Of a stretch of DNA of 64,000 nucleotides, positions 7,625-15,368 are shown piece after piece (the first letter of the stretch is position 1; each line of letters begins with the position of its first letter). The notes under the pieces were generated by a model. The model saw only the letters and a list, made by a program, of their open reading frames with translations. It did no database searches and had not been told where the DNA came from. Source of the DNA: Synechococcus sp. MU1643 (GTDB lineage Bacteria > Cyanobacteriota > Cyanobacteriia > PCC-6307 > Cyanobiaceae). The translations under genes and the position numbers were made by a program. The stretch is taken from NCBI RefSeq assembly GCF_020514095.1, contig NZ_VTKY01000001.1:310001-374000 (forward strand), in the 5' to 3' direction.

Positions 7625-8382
7625 TTCGGCGGTTTGTCAAGGAGTGACATTCACCCCGTCGCAAGAAGGGTTTTTAATTGCTTGTGCAGATGAACCTGTC
7701 TATCGACTCACCAGTGCTTGGAAGACCAGAGCAGCTAAAAGCGACCAAAGCACGGTGCTTGCGAAGCGGTGCTCCAAGGCAAACCTACGGGACGTGCTCC
7801 TCATCAGTAGGTCCCGCGGAAAACTGTTGCGATGACTGAAGCAAGCGAGCACGTAAACAACGCAAGCAGTGCGAACTCCATGAAGGTTGTGTTGTGGCCT
7901 GCTTCAGTAATGACTCGGGTTGAAGCAGCGCTGTCGTAGCGGTCGGTACCAGAGAGCGCCGATAAGCGCTTTTACCCGTAGCGGCGAAGGAACCCTGTCT
8001 TTTTCTTGGGTTGCTGAACCCAGCCCTCGTTTTGTCGTGATGGCGACGACCAGTCGCTGAACCCCACGTCATTGTTTGAATGCTTCTTCGGTGAAGGGGC
8101 GATGCGTCAAATGCGGGGGTGCTTAGGTAACGCCCCCATTTTTTTGGCAGTTCGAAAACGATGCCCACGGCAGTGCTGACTGATTGAAGAGGGTGGTATC
8201 GCTGGGACACCAGCACCTGTAATGCATTCGCTCCCTTGTTGATGGGCGGAATTCCCTGCCGCTTTTTTTGCCTGTGGGCGACCAAACTGTGGCCGGTGTT
8301 CGCGACTTGTTCAGACGGTTCTCCCACTTCCTTTCACGACTCATCTGGAAGAAAGTGGACTTGTCGTCAAACGAGGGACATG
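7625..8382. other. Gene-poor stretch
   Basis: Roughly 750 bp in which the only long frames (7785..8327 and 8123..8344, minus) are Ser/Arg/Pro-rich and overlap each other; I regard them as spurious. A terminator at 8383 lies at the right end. It may hold decayed genes or small RNAs that I cannot identify. Confidence 0.45.
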
Positions 8383-8416
8383 GGCCTTTGGAGGTGAGAT
8401 CTCCAGAGGCCTTTTT
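8383..8416 (+). terminator. Intrinsic terminator
   Basis: GGCCT-TTGGAG pairs with CTCCAG-AGGCC around a GTGAGAT loop, followed by five T. No intact gene lies directly upstream. Confidence 0.65.
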
Positions 8417-8521
8417 GTGTTCTCCCTGCTCTGGGTGGTGAATCTCCCGCAGAGGGCTACAGCGCAGTCAATCAGGTAGTGGTTCAGCCGGATGTGTTCA
8501 ATTTGCCGCACCAAATGATGG

Positions 8522-8722
8522 CTATGTAGCGATGTCCTGATCGATATAGTCCAGAAAATTAATTACTTTTCTTTCCTTCTTCTCTTGCAAAGCTTCTTTG
8601 GCAAGAGTCACTAGCTGATTCTCTCTTGCTTTGATGGAGGTTCTCCACCTTTTAGGTTTGGGATTGGTCACACGGAATGGCACTGAGAGAGGAGAAGACC
8701 TGCGAAGCACGAGTCTTTTCAA
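8522..8722 (-). CDS. Small basic hypothetical protein (66 aa)
   Basis: Minus-strand frame rich in Lys and Arg in the first half (RVTNPKPKRWRTSIKAREN) and helical in the second, ending acidic (DYIDQDIAT). The reading is plausible as protein, but no ribosome site or relative was recognised. Confidence 0.4.
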   Translation of the reverse strand: MKRLVLRRSSPLSVPFRVTNPKPKRWRTSIKARENQLVTLAKEALQEKKERKVINFLDYIDQDIAT

Positions 8723-9018
8723 GCCGCATGACTCTACTGGTTACAAGTAAAAACCTCTCAGATGCATGATAGTTGTTGATGCAGGTTCACGTGGATACCG
8801 TTTATGCGTATCAATCTGAACTCGTAGTTCGGCTGTGTTGTTCGCGAAATAGTTTCAAAAGTGAAAATATTTGCCGACACCCTTAGCACCGAACCGCTTG
8901 AAAATAGGGCTAACAGCAAAGACCAGGGCGCGAGGGCGGATCAAGCTGAGGAGTGATTCGATGTGCAGTTGAAACGAGGTACGGCTAGTGCCACAACTGG
9001 TTTGTCGCAGCAACTCAA

Positions 9019-9204
9019 ATGGAATCCTGCACTGAGAAGCGAGAACCAGAAAATTCGAGCTCCGCTCGCATTTCGGCTTGAGTAATCCTCGAGCTGGGTT
9101 GCTTCGTGCGGTGCTGACCGATGGGTCTTGGTTGGGCAGACCATCGGTGAGGCGTTGATCACGCTCCAGATGATCGCTTCAGAGGAGTTGCCCCTCTTGG
9201 CTGA
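9019..9204 (+). pseudogene. Decayed second copy of the 652..840 gene
   Basis: The ATG at 9019 aligns with that of 652. The frame reads MESCTEKREPENSSSARISA and then stops (TGA replacing a Gly codon); a later frameshift also occurs before GQTIGEALITLQMIA. DNA similarity continues about 60 bp upstream (ACAACTGGTTTGTCGCA in both). The copy cannot make the membrane segment and is dead. Confidence 0.75.
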
Positions 9205-9218
9205 ATAGTTTGAGCAGA

Positions 9219-9392
9219 TCAAGCTTCAACGTCAGCCTTGTCATCCGCATTGTGATGGGCCTCAACTGAGGTCGCTTCAGCCGATTTGCTTCGAGGGCAG
9301 TCACCGGCGTTAGCGGCGCCAATAAAAACAACTACAGCCATGATCGCGACGATCAATGAGCCACCTACTAATGCGAAATTCTGAACCTTCAT
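9219..9392 (-). CDS. Small exported or membrane-anchored protein (57 aa)
   Basis: Start chosen at the ATG at 9392 (MKVQNFALVGGSLIVAIMAV). One hydrophobic segment ends in a possible signal-peptidase site (ANAGDC), followed by an acidic, His-containing tail. First of three consecutive minus-strand small membrane or secreted genes. Unknown function. Confidence 0.55.
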   Translation of the reverse strand: MKVQNFALVGGSLIVAIMAVVVFIGAANAGDCPRSKSAEATSVEAHHNADDKADVEA

Positions 9393-9489
9393 GTGAGGTG
9401 TGTGCCGCAAGTTGGAAGAACCTAGTGCTGGATTCAGGCCTTGGAGGCGATGTGGGTGGCAAGGTCAGTATTTACCGACGTGATGACGT

Positions 9490-9705
9490 CTATTGGTCCT
9501 TGTTTTCTTTGTATCTCGGCAGGTCAGTCGGCTGAGCCAGCACGTAGACGACGGCAGCTGAAATGACCACGGTGACCACAATGAGAGCGGTGATAGCTGC
9601 TGAGTAGTCGGTCACCGAGGTCTCTCCAAAATGAAAGGTTAGGGCTGACGCTTCGCTCTCTGCGTTGATTGTACGGGAGCCAGTGAGTAAGAGGCTTTGA
9701 GCCAC
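9490..9705 (-). CDS. Small single-TM protein (71 aa)
   Basis: A polar N-terminal half, then a transmembrane helix near residues 37-58 (AAITALIVVTVVISAAVVYV) and a charged tail (LPRYKENKDQ). A later start is possible because the first 30 residues are low in hydrophobic content. Unknown function. Confidence 0.5.
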   Translation of the reverse strand: MAQSLLLTGSRTINAESEASALTFHFGETSVTDYSAAITALIVVTVVISAAVVYVLAQPTDLPRYKENKDQ

Positions 9706-9720
9706 ATTGGCAAGCGTCGT

Positions 9721-9981
9721 TCAGCTGGCTGGAAGGGCCTGGCTGTGAATCGTTGTCATTGTGTTGTTCAGATCGCCCACATCACGAAGACCTTCGGCAC
9801 TGAACCAGGGTGCGTTCTCCCAGCTGAAGCCTTCGCCAAAGGTGTTGTCTGGTGCAGTGACGTACCAGTGACAATCCACATCCGGCGTATCAACTGAGCA
9901 CTGCGACCAGTCCGGCTGCCACTGGGGCACCTGAACCCACATCACTGCTGCAAACACCAGGGAGAACAAAGCTTTCAGCAT
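9721..9981 (-). CDS. Small secreted Trp-rich protein (86 aa)
   Basis: N-terminal signal-like segment MLKALFSLVFAAVMWVQV followed by a Trp/Asp-rich domain with two Cys (QCSVDTPDVDCHW) that could form a disulphide. Probably periplasmic. No family recognised. Confidence 0.55.
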   Translation of the reverse strand: MLKALFSLVFAAVMWVQVPQWQPDWSQCSVDTPDVDCHWYVTAPDNTFGEGFSWENAPWFSAEGLRDVGDLNNTMTTIHSQALPAS

Positions 9982-10337
9982 CTACCTGGAACCGCTTATC
10001 GAAACTTAACACGATTTGGTCTCAGGATTGGAATCGTCTCTGGTGTTGACGATCACACCCTGAGGGCTCAAGCAAGAACGGGCATCGGTAGTAAGTGACT
10101 CGATTCCGATCCGCTGAGTGGGGATACAACCGGGATGCCGTGCTGTGAGTTCGAGGGCACACCGGTGGCGGAATCGCATCCCCTCATCGCTCGACGCGAT
10201 GTGATTCCGTCTTGTGCATCCAGGCGTGATCGACGTTTAGACACAAACACAATCTTGGTGCGTGACGGCTTCAAGCTCCGCGCCACCAACTGAAGACGTC
10301 ATCCCGAAGCTGGCTTGTAGATCGAGGGCAAGCCGCC

Positions 10338-10355
10338 GCAGCCTCATCAGGCTGC
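10338..10355 (+). promoter_or_regulatory. Leader hairpin upstream of copy D
   Basis: GCAGCCT-CATC-AGGCTGC, a perfect 7-bp hairpin 20 nt before the copy D start. The copy C gene has a hairpin of different sequence in the same place, within an upstream region that is otherwise recognisably related (CAACTGAAGAC.TGATCCCGA-like block at about 10288 and 3765). Confidence 0.4.
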
Positions 10356-10375
10356 TTGTCCTCTTTTCTCCGACG

Positions 10376-10552
10376 ATGTACTGCGTTGAGCGAAGCAATG
10401 GTGCTGACCAATGGGTTCAAAAGCAGTGCTTCAAGACTGGGTTCAAGGCGTTCGTTAATGCACGATCCAAATCGCTTGCTTTTACGAACGTGTATCGCGT
10501 CATCTATCAAAGTCCTGGGCTCTCAGGCGAAGTGGTGAGAGTTTCGAACTGA
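10376..10552 (+). CDS. 58-aa island family protein, copy D
   Basis: ATG at 10376 (MYCVERSNGADQW). About 62% identical to copy C, and it shares the W, F.T, AR.KS and YRV core with copies A and B. It lacks the acidic C-terminal extension of C. It lies on the opposite strand and 6 kb away from the other copies, with a duplicated upstream region, so it spread as a cassette rather than as a bare ORF. Confidence 0.65.
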   Translation: MYCVERSNGADQWVQKQCFKTGFKAFVNARSKSLAFTNVYRVIYQSPGLSGEVVRVSN

Positions 10553-10665
10553 AAGGCACTTATGAATTCCGATGACCGGCTGGTTGGTTGAGTCGTTCAG
10601 CTGAGGGTGGACAGGCGTGGGCAGGTCCAAGGTCAGCCTGACCCTGTTCGATCCATCTGCTCAGA

Positions 10666-10842
10666 TCAGGAATCCTGCGTTGGTTCCTCCTGGGGAATGG
10701 AACTGGAGTTGAGACTCGATTGGTCGGCCCCTTGGCTGATCTCTTCTGCCGTAGCCAATCGCTCCACCAAGCTGAGGGTGTCGTTGGGAGACAACTCGCC
10801 GTCATCGCCCCACTTGAGACTGGAAAGGTCAAGTGGGCACAT
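10666..10842 (-). CDS. Small acidic protein (58 aa)
   Basis: ATG at 10842; MCPLDLSSLKWGDDGELSP then a helical region (DTLSLVERLATAEEISQG) and a Ser/Gln-rich tail. Codon use and acidity look like real protein, unlike the overlapping frames on the plus strand. Unknown function. Confidence 0.55.
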   Translation of the reverse strand: MCPLDLSSLKWGDDGELSPNDTLSLVERLATAEEISQGADQSSLNSSSIPQEEPTQDS

Positions 10843-10930
10843 AGGGGAGCTAAATACTGCTTCGACGCTATGAGCATCGAGATGCCTGCTGAGGCAATGC
10901 CCCCCGAAGATTCACGGAAGAAATCCTGAA

Positions 10931-11298
10931 TTGAGTAACCACCCGATACTCATTGGTTGGTCACGCTTTCATCCACGCACGGTTCTGTTTTATGGCGGCA
11001 GGCAAACGGGAACGGTGGCTTCCTTTTTTTTGCTTCTCCTCTGCCACGTTCCTTACACCACGAGCTGCTCCAAAAAAGAAAACCCTGGAGTGACGGCTCC
11101 AGGGTTTTTCTTATCCACCCGAAAGAGTGGGTTTCAAAGCTCTCTCGGCTTCGAGGAGGAAGACCCCAAGAGCATGGAGAACCTCAGGGCACTGGCTCGA
11201 CGACCGCAGACATATTGCAACATCTGCCGCCGGTGTGATCAATCAACTCCCATGCATGCGCTTCTCGATGCCCTCATTTGGGGTGGGTGTCGCAACGG
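10931..11298. other. Stretch without a convincing gene
   Basis: Contains the bidirectional terminator at 11079; the overlapping plus-strand frames here (10931..11386 and others) lack protein-like composition and run through that terminator. Confidence 0.45.
11079..11109. terminator. Bidirectional intrinsic terminator
   Basis: CCCTGGAG and CTCCAGGG pair around TGACGG, with an A-run before and a T-run after, so it can work on both strands. Confidence 0.7.
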
Positions 11299-11610
11299 TC
11301 ATCGCAGCCAGGGCGCTTGCGTTACCTCCAGGGTGTATACACCCGTGCGTGTGAAGCGAAGCGGGATGGAGTTGATGCGGATGTAGGTCTCGCCCTGATC
11401 AGCAGCCAGAAAGCTGAACTCATGCTCAGCGCTGTTCACCATCACGTTGCCGCCGCGCTGCATGAAGTCACAGCGGAAGGTCTCAACGGTGGTGTTGGAG
11501 CCGTTGTAGCTGAGCAGTCGGCATGTTGAGGCAACGATCTCCGCTCCTGCTGGAATTGCTGTGGAGATAGCGAGGCTGGCCGCAGCGAGGCTGGTTCGAA
11601 TGCAATTCAT
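11299..11610 (-). CDS. Secreted hypothetical protein (103 aa)
   Basis: Clear signal peptide: MNCIRTSLAAASLAISTAIPAGA then mature EIVASTCRLLSYNGSNT. The mature part is beta-rich with two Cys (TCRLLSY, RCDFMQRGG) and ends in an aromatic/hydrophobic strand pattern. Probably a small periplasmic protein. No family recognised. Confidence 0.7.
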   Translation of the reverse strand: MNCIRTSLAAASLAISTAIPAGAEIVASTCRLLSYNGSNTTVETFRCDFMQRGGNVMVNSAEHEFSFLAADQGETYIRINSIPLRFTRTGVYTLEVTQAPWLR

Positions 11611-11751
11611 CTGAGCACTCCGCCGTGCGTTGCGTTCGATTCATGAACGCACTCTGCTGCCTCAATCCTTCCCAGGCCGGCCTTGCTGGCCGACTCGCAA
11701 GATTCTCTTAAGCATTGCGCACCGCGTCTGAAACCGATCTGCGCGATAGTT

Positions 11752-11789
11752 ATCTCACGCGTAAGGGCCGAGAGACCACGACGCGAGAT
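11752..11789 (+). promoter_or_regulatory. 38-nt structured leader, copy 2 (riboswitch-like)
   Basis: 35 of 38 bases match the leader at 5162; the differences are one internal-loop base, one apical-loop base and one stem base. The outer stem AUCUC...GAGAU is unchanged. It ends 20 nt before the ATG at 11810, with AAGAGG between as ribosome site, a position suited to control of translation start. Confidence 0.55.
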
Positions 11790-11809
11790 CCTAATAAGAG
11801 GAAACTCCA

Positions 11810-11974
11810 ATGAGCAGGAGAGGTATTCATCCACTTTTGATGGGGCTGGACAAACCAGAACCCAAATCCGATGGGTCGTCGAAGCCAAACGACCTTTCTG
11901 GAAATGAATCCGCTCAACGCAAGCGCTTCATCCGGTCCGAGGAAGAAGAGACAGGCAACCAGCAGGCTGCCTGA
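11810..11974 (+). CDS. Small leader-controlled protein (54 aa)
   Basis: MSRRGIHPLLMGLDKPEP followed by a polar, charged and probably disordered tail ending EEEETGNQQAA. A degraded or alternatively started relative lies at 4968. The position directly after a conserved structured leader is the main clue to its role: such peptides in picocyanobacteria are often nitrogen-regulated, but this one is not a family I can name. Confidence 0.6.
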   Translation: MSRRGIHPLLMGLDKPEPKSDGSSKPNDLSGNESAQRKRFIRSEEEETGNQQAA

Positions 11975-12032
11975 GCATCCGTCAGACAACTGACCAGATC
12001 GCCGGTTGGTTCATCCAGCTGTGCGTTCCATC

Positions 12033-12067
12033 GGCCGTTTTCCCTTTCGGAAGAACGGTTTTTTTGT
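12033..12067 (+). terminator. Intrinsic terminator
   Basis: CCGTTTTCC and GGAAGAACGG form an imperfect stem around CTTTC, followed by seven T. It closes the leader-peptide unit that starts at 11752. Confidence 0.65.
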
Positions 12068-12141
12068 GTAAAGGCATGGGTTAAGTACCTATTGATTTTG
12101 AAGGGGAGAGGAGTAGAGATAAGTCAGCGACAAGGAGAGAG

Positions 12142-12321
12142 ATGGTCACGATCTGTTCAGGTTTTTTCGATCTATGCATTCCCCTCAATGCATTTGACAA
12201 GACGCATCCAGAGCAGGCTGATAGACCCAGGCAAGCGATGAAATCTCAGCACGATCTGTACTGGGAGGAACGTTGCGACAAGTCCCCCACTGCGCCTGGT
12301 TGCAAGATCTACGACGACTGA
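12142..12321 (+). CDS. Small protein with CP12-like Cys tail (59 aa)
   Basis: A strong ribosome site (AAGGAGAGAG) directly precedes the ATG. The C-terminus reads ERCDKSPTAPGCKIYDD, a C-x8-C-x-x-Y-D-D pattern as in CP12, the redox-controlled protein that binds GAPDH and phosphoribulokinase. A second Cys pair lies near the N-terminus (ICSGFFDLC). The CP12 core AWD-VEEL motif is absent, so it is at best a CP12-tail-like protein. Confidence 0.6.
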   Translation: MVTICSGFFDLCIPLNAFDKTHPEQADRPRQAMKSQHDLYWEERCDKSPTAPGCKIYDD

Positions 12322-12538
12322 GCACGGCACGTCTCAGCTGACGTCATCAAGGCAACGCAATCGATTCCCTTTGGTTTAAACAACAAACCCTGGCTGACCT
12401 GCCCATGTTTGTTGTTGACATCCACTGATCTCCCCGTGTTTTAACAGCGGGGAGAAAGGAATCTGCTGCGGTGATATTTGCAAATCACGACCCTTATGGC
12501 CTTTTCAACACCAGTTGATCAATTAATGGTGCGATTCA
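12322..12538. other. Intergenic region with hairpin before the PhoH-like gene
   Basis: No gene seen. A 7-bp inverted repeat CTCCCCG/CGGGGAG lies around 12432-12455, about 85 bp before the next start; it may be a regulatory site or part of the 5' leader. Confidence 0.35.
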
Positions 12539-13927
12539 ATGAAAGATAAAATTGTCGTTATCGACACGAATGTGCTGCTCCACGATCCTGAGGCGCCGCA
12601 CCGCTTTGGTGATTTAAGGGTTGTGATCCCCATGCAAGTGGTTGAAGAAATCGACCGCTTCAAGAGAGATCACTCTGAAAAAGGCCGAAATGCCCGGCGG
12701 ATTGCAAGGCTCTTGGATTCCTATCGTGCCCGCGGAAGCCTTGCTGATGGCGTTCCGATCGAGGGAACGAACCATGGCATGCTGCAGGTGATTTTCTGTC
12801 AGGCCCAAGCCCTTCAAGACTTACCCGCAGAGCTTCAGGGGGGCGGGGGCGACAACAACATCCTCGCGGTGGCCCTCGAGCAGATGCGATGCAGTGGGCT
12901 GAAGCAGGCGCCCGAGGTTGTGCTGATCAGCAAAGACATCAACCTGAGAATCAAGGCTGATGCGGTGGGCCTGCAGGCCGAGGACTATGTCAACGACAAC
13001 GTCTCGATTGACGATCTCTACTCAGGCTTCCGTGAACTCAGCACCGATGCGGAGACGATCAAGACCCTGCATGACGAGGATCAGCTGCCTCTGGAGGCTT
13101 TCACCGATCCCGATGGGCAGCATCTCCAGGCCAATGAAGGCGTCGTTCTGGTGGATCAGCACAACGACAGCCACACCCTGCTGGCTCGGCATCAAGGCAA
13201 CAGCAACAGCATCAAGCCGCTTCACCGGCTGAATCGTGCCCATTTGGGCCGCATCAAGGCGAGAAACCGCGAGCAAAGTTTCGCTCTGGATTTGCTGCTC
13301 GATCCCTCTGTTGCTCTGGTGACTCTGGTGGGCAAGGCCGGCACAGGCAAAACGTTGCTGGCCCTCGCCGCGGGTTTGCACCAGGTGGCCGATACCCATT
13401 ACTACGCTCGTCTGTTGGTGACGCGCCCACCGATCTCCCTCGGCAAAGACATTGGCTACCTGCCCGGCACGCTCGAGGAGAAACTCGGCCCCTGGATGAA
13501 GCCGATCATCGACAACATCGACTTCATTACCGGTTCGTCCCCTGGCGAGGAGGCTGAGCAGACCAAGAAACAGCGACACCGCGAACCACGCAACGCCTGG
13601 GCCGATCTGCAAGGCATGGGCTTGTTGGAGGTTGAAGCGATCAACACCATCCGCGGCCGATCGATTCCCAATCAGTTCCTGGTGGTGGATGAGGCGCAGA
13701 ACCTCACGCCCCTGGAAGTGAAGACGATCGTGACGCGGGTGGGTGAAGGAACCAAGGTTGTCTTCACCGGTGACCCCTACCAAATCGATAATCCCTATGT
13801 GGATGCCGAAAGCAACGGGCTCACCTGGTTGGTGGAAAAGCTCAAAGGCCAACCCCTGGTGGGACACATGACCCTCACCAAAGGAGAGCGCAGCGAACTG
13901 GCCGAACTGGCCGCCAACATCCTCTGA
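12539..13927 (+). CDS. PIN-domain/PhoH-like ATPase fusion (462 aa)
   Basis: Residues 1-140 form a PIN domain (IVVIDTNVLLHDPEAP at the start, with later conserved acids), a metal-dependent RNase fold. The C-terminal half is a PhoH ATPase with Walker A GKAGTGKT and Walker B-like FLVVDEAQNLTP. The domain order and length fit the PhoH2/YlaK family, thought to unwind and cut RNA. The ATG start is adjacent to an AT-rich upstream; the gene ends 49 bp before the LOG-type gene, so they may be cotranscribed. Confidence 0.93.
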   Translation: MKDKIVVIDTNVLLHDPEAPHRFGDLRVVIPMQVVEEIDRFKRDHSEKGRNARRIARLLDSYRARGSLADGVPIEGTNHGMLQVIFCQAQALQDLPAELQGGGGDNNILAVALEQMRCSGLKQAPEVVLISKDINLRIKADAVGLQAEDYVNDNVSIDDLYSGFRELSTDAETIKTLHDEDQLPLEAFTDPDGQHLQANEGVVLVDQHNDSHTLLARHQGNSNSIKPLHRLNRAHLGRIKARNREQSFALDLLLDPSVALVTLVGKAGTGKTLLALAAGLHQVADTHYYARLLVTRPPISLGKDIGYLPGTLEEKLGPWMKPIIDNIDFITGSSPGEEAEQTKKQRHREPRNAWADLQGMGLLEVEAINTIRGRSIPNQFLVVDEAQNLTPLEVKTIVTRVGEGTKVVFTGDPYQIDNPYVDAESNGLTWLVEKLKGQPLVGHMTLTKGERSELAELAANIL

Positions 13928-13975
13928 CGCAAGACGGCATCGCCGTGATCGCCGACACCAACGACTGTTGAACAG

Positions 13976-14860
13976 ATGACTCAATTGCCAAAACCTTCAA
14001 CACCTGAACGAGCCAACCTCGATGCGATTCTGAATTCCCCCACTTACAGAATTGCCCACGAAGATCCCGACTTGCTGAACAGCAATGCCATGCGTGGTGT
14101 GCGCATGTTGCTTGAAATCACCAAGCCGGATCTGTATCTGGAAACTGCCGGGATCGAATCGACGATCATTGTTTTTGGTGGCGCCAGAATCGTCGATAAA
14201 GACGCTGCTGCAGCGAAGCTGGCGCAAGCAGAGCAACGGCTCAGCGCAACTCCAGGCTCATCGGCGTTGAACAGGCAAGTCATCCACGCAAAACAGCTCG
14301 TGGATTTGTCCCGTTTTTACGATGCAGCTCGAGAATTTGCCGCCTTGGCCTCCCAGCATGGTCAGGCGGATAAAGGACAAAGCCATGGATGCGCATCCCA
14401 CGTGATCGTGACCGGTGGCGGACCGGGAATTATGGAAGCCGCCAACCGAGGTGCCTTTGAGGCTGGCTGCCGTTCCATCGGGCTGAATATCACGCTTCCG
14501 TTTGAACAACATCCCAATCCCTTCATCACCCCCGACCTTTGCTTCAAGTTCAACTATTTCTCACTGCGTAAATTCCATTTTGTGATGCGCTCGATTGGAG
14601 CCATCCTTTTCCCGGGCGGCTTTGGCACGCTCGATGAACTGTTTGAGCTGCTCACCCTGCGGCAAGTCGGCACCAAAGGCAGCATGCCCATTGTTCTGTT
14701 CGGAACAGAGTTTTGGAGGAGGCTGGTGGACTTTGATTACCTCGCTGAGATGGGCTTGATCTCAGATGACGACCTCGATCTGATTCATTTCTCGGACTCG
14801 GCGAAAGAGGCATGGGACTTCATCCACAGCCGAACGCAGGCCGAGCCTGAGGCGAGCTGA
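13976..14860 (+). CDS. LOG-family nucleotide phosphoribohydrolase (294 aa)
   Basis: Contains the signature FPGGFGTLDELFELLTLRQ (PGGxGTxxE) and an upstream GGGPGIMEAANRGA nucleotide-binding loop. LOG-type enzymes release the base from nucleoside 5'-monophosphates (cytokinin activation in plants); in bacteria many have general nucleotide-hydrolysing roles. The N-terminal extension of about 120 residues is seen in cyanobacterial long forms. Follows the PhoH-like gene. Confidence 0.92.
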   Translation: MTQLPKPSTPERANLDAILNSPTYRIAHEDPDLLNSNAMRGVRMLLEITKPDLYLETAGIESTIIVFGGARIVDKDAAAAKLAQAEQRLSATPGSSALNRQVIHAKQLVDLSRFYDAAREFAALASQHGQADKGQSHGCASHVIVTGGGPGIMEAANRGAFEAGCRSIGLNITLPFEQHPNPFITPDLCFKFNYFSLRKFHFVMRSIGAILFPGGFGTLDELFELLTLRQVGTKGSMPIVLFGTEFWRRLVDFDYLAEMGLISDDDLDLIHFSDSAKEAWDFIHSRTQAEPEAS

Positions 14861-14877
14861 ACATGCAAGCTGCCCGA

Positions 14878-15045
14878 TCAAGGTAAGGGCTGATTGTGCA
14901 GGTGCAGTTTCTTGAGCTGATCTTCAATTTGAAAGCGCAGCTGCCTAAGGTTTTCAACATTGATCTGGTTTTCGCCGGAACTCCAGTGCTGCGGGTTGGC
15001 GACACGAATCTCCAGTTCGCGCAGGCGGGAGCGATCAGATTGCAT
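14878..15045 (-). CDS. Small coiled-coil-like protein (55 aa)
   Basis: ATG at 15045 gives MQSDRSRLRELEIRVANPQH, then WSSGENQ and a second helix (LRQLRFQIEDQLKKLHLH). A helix-turn-helix hairpin with heptad-like Leu spacing. An in-frame GTG four codons upstream is an alternative start. Convergent to the LOG gene, 17 bp away. No family name known. Confidence 0.6.
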   Translation of the reverse strand: MQSDRSRLRELEIRVANPQHWSSGENQINVENLRQLRFQIEDQLKKLHLHNQPLP

Positions 15046-15149
15046 GGTGAACTCCACGGCCGGGTCAAGTCTGTTGCCGCTGCTCCTGCCTCAACATGAG
15101 TTTTTCTACTGGGTAAAGGAAAAGTACTTATTTCATGCTCAACTAAAGC

Positions 15150-15326
15150 TCAGATGGACCCCGATTCCAGCAGGTGGTCCATCAAGGCCGCATAGAGCTG
15201 GGTCTTCATGTTCAACAGGCAGGCCTGTTCGTTGGCATCACCGCCGGGCCAGTTGTCGTGAGCTTCAGCCACGACACGGTGCAGAAGACGCAGAACATCT
15301 CGCTCCAACGTAATGGTGGTGATCAT
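15150..15326 (-). CDS. Small helical hypothetical protein (58 aa)
   Basis: GGAAGG lies 7 nt before the ATG at 15326, so that start is chosen over 15341. The product (MITTITLERDVLRLLHRVVAE...) is helical with a DNWPGGDANEQACLL middle. It follows the NblA-like gene by about 40 bp on the same strand and is probably in one operon with it. Confidence 0.6.
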   Translation of the reverse strand: MITTITLERDVLRLLHRVVAEAHDNWPGGDANEQACLLNMKTQLYAALMDHLLESGSI

Positions 15327-15368
15327 TTGGTTGCCTTCCATTGGCGCTAAGAGCGAAGGGAGCTGATT

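Noticed and set aside
7785-8327. Minus-strand 180-codon ORF
   Set aside because: Composition (Ser, Arg, Thr, Gln) and overlap with another frame suggest noise.
10931-11386. Plus-strand 151-codon ORF
   Set aside because: It runs through a clear bidirectional terminator and is antisense to the secreted protein gene at 11299.
12430-12456. Inverted repeat before the PhoH-like gene as a terminator
   Set aside because: No T-run on the plus strand; left as an unexplained hairpin only.
13022-13984. 320-codon minus ORF opposite the PhoH-like gene
   Set aside because: A high-G+C shadow of a strong gene; no domain, no start signal.
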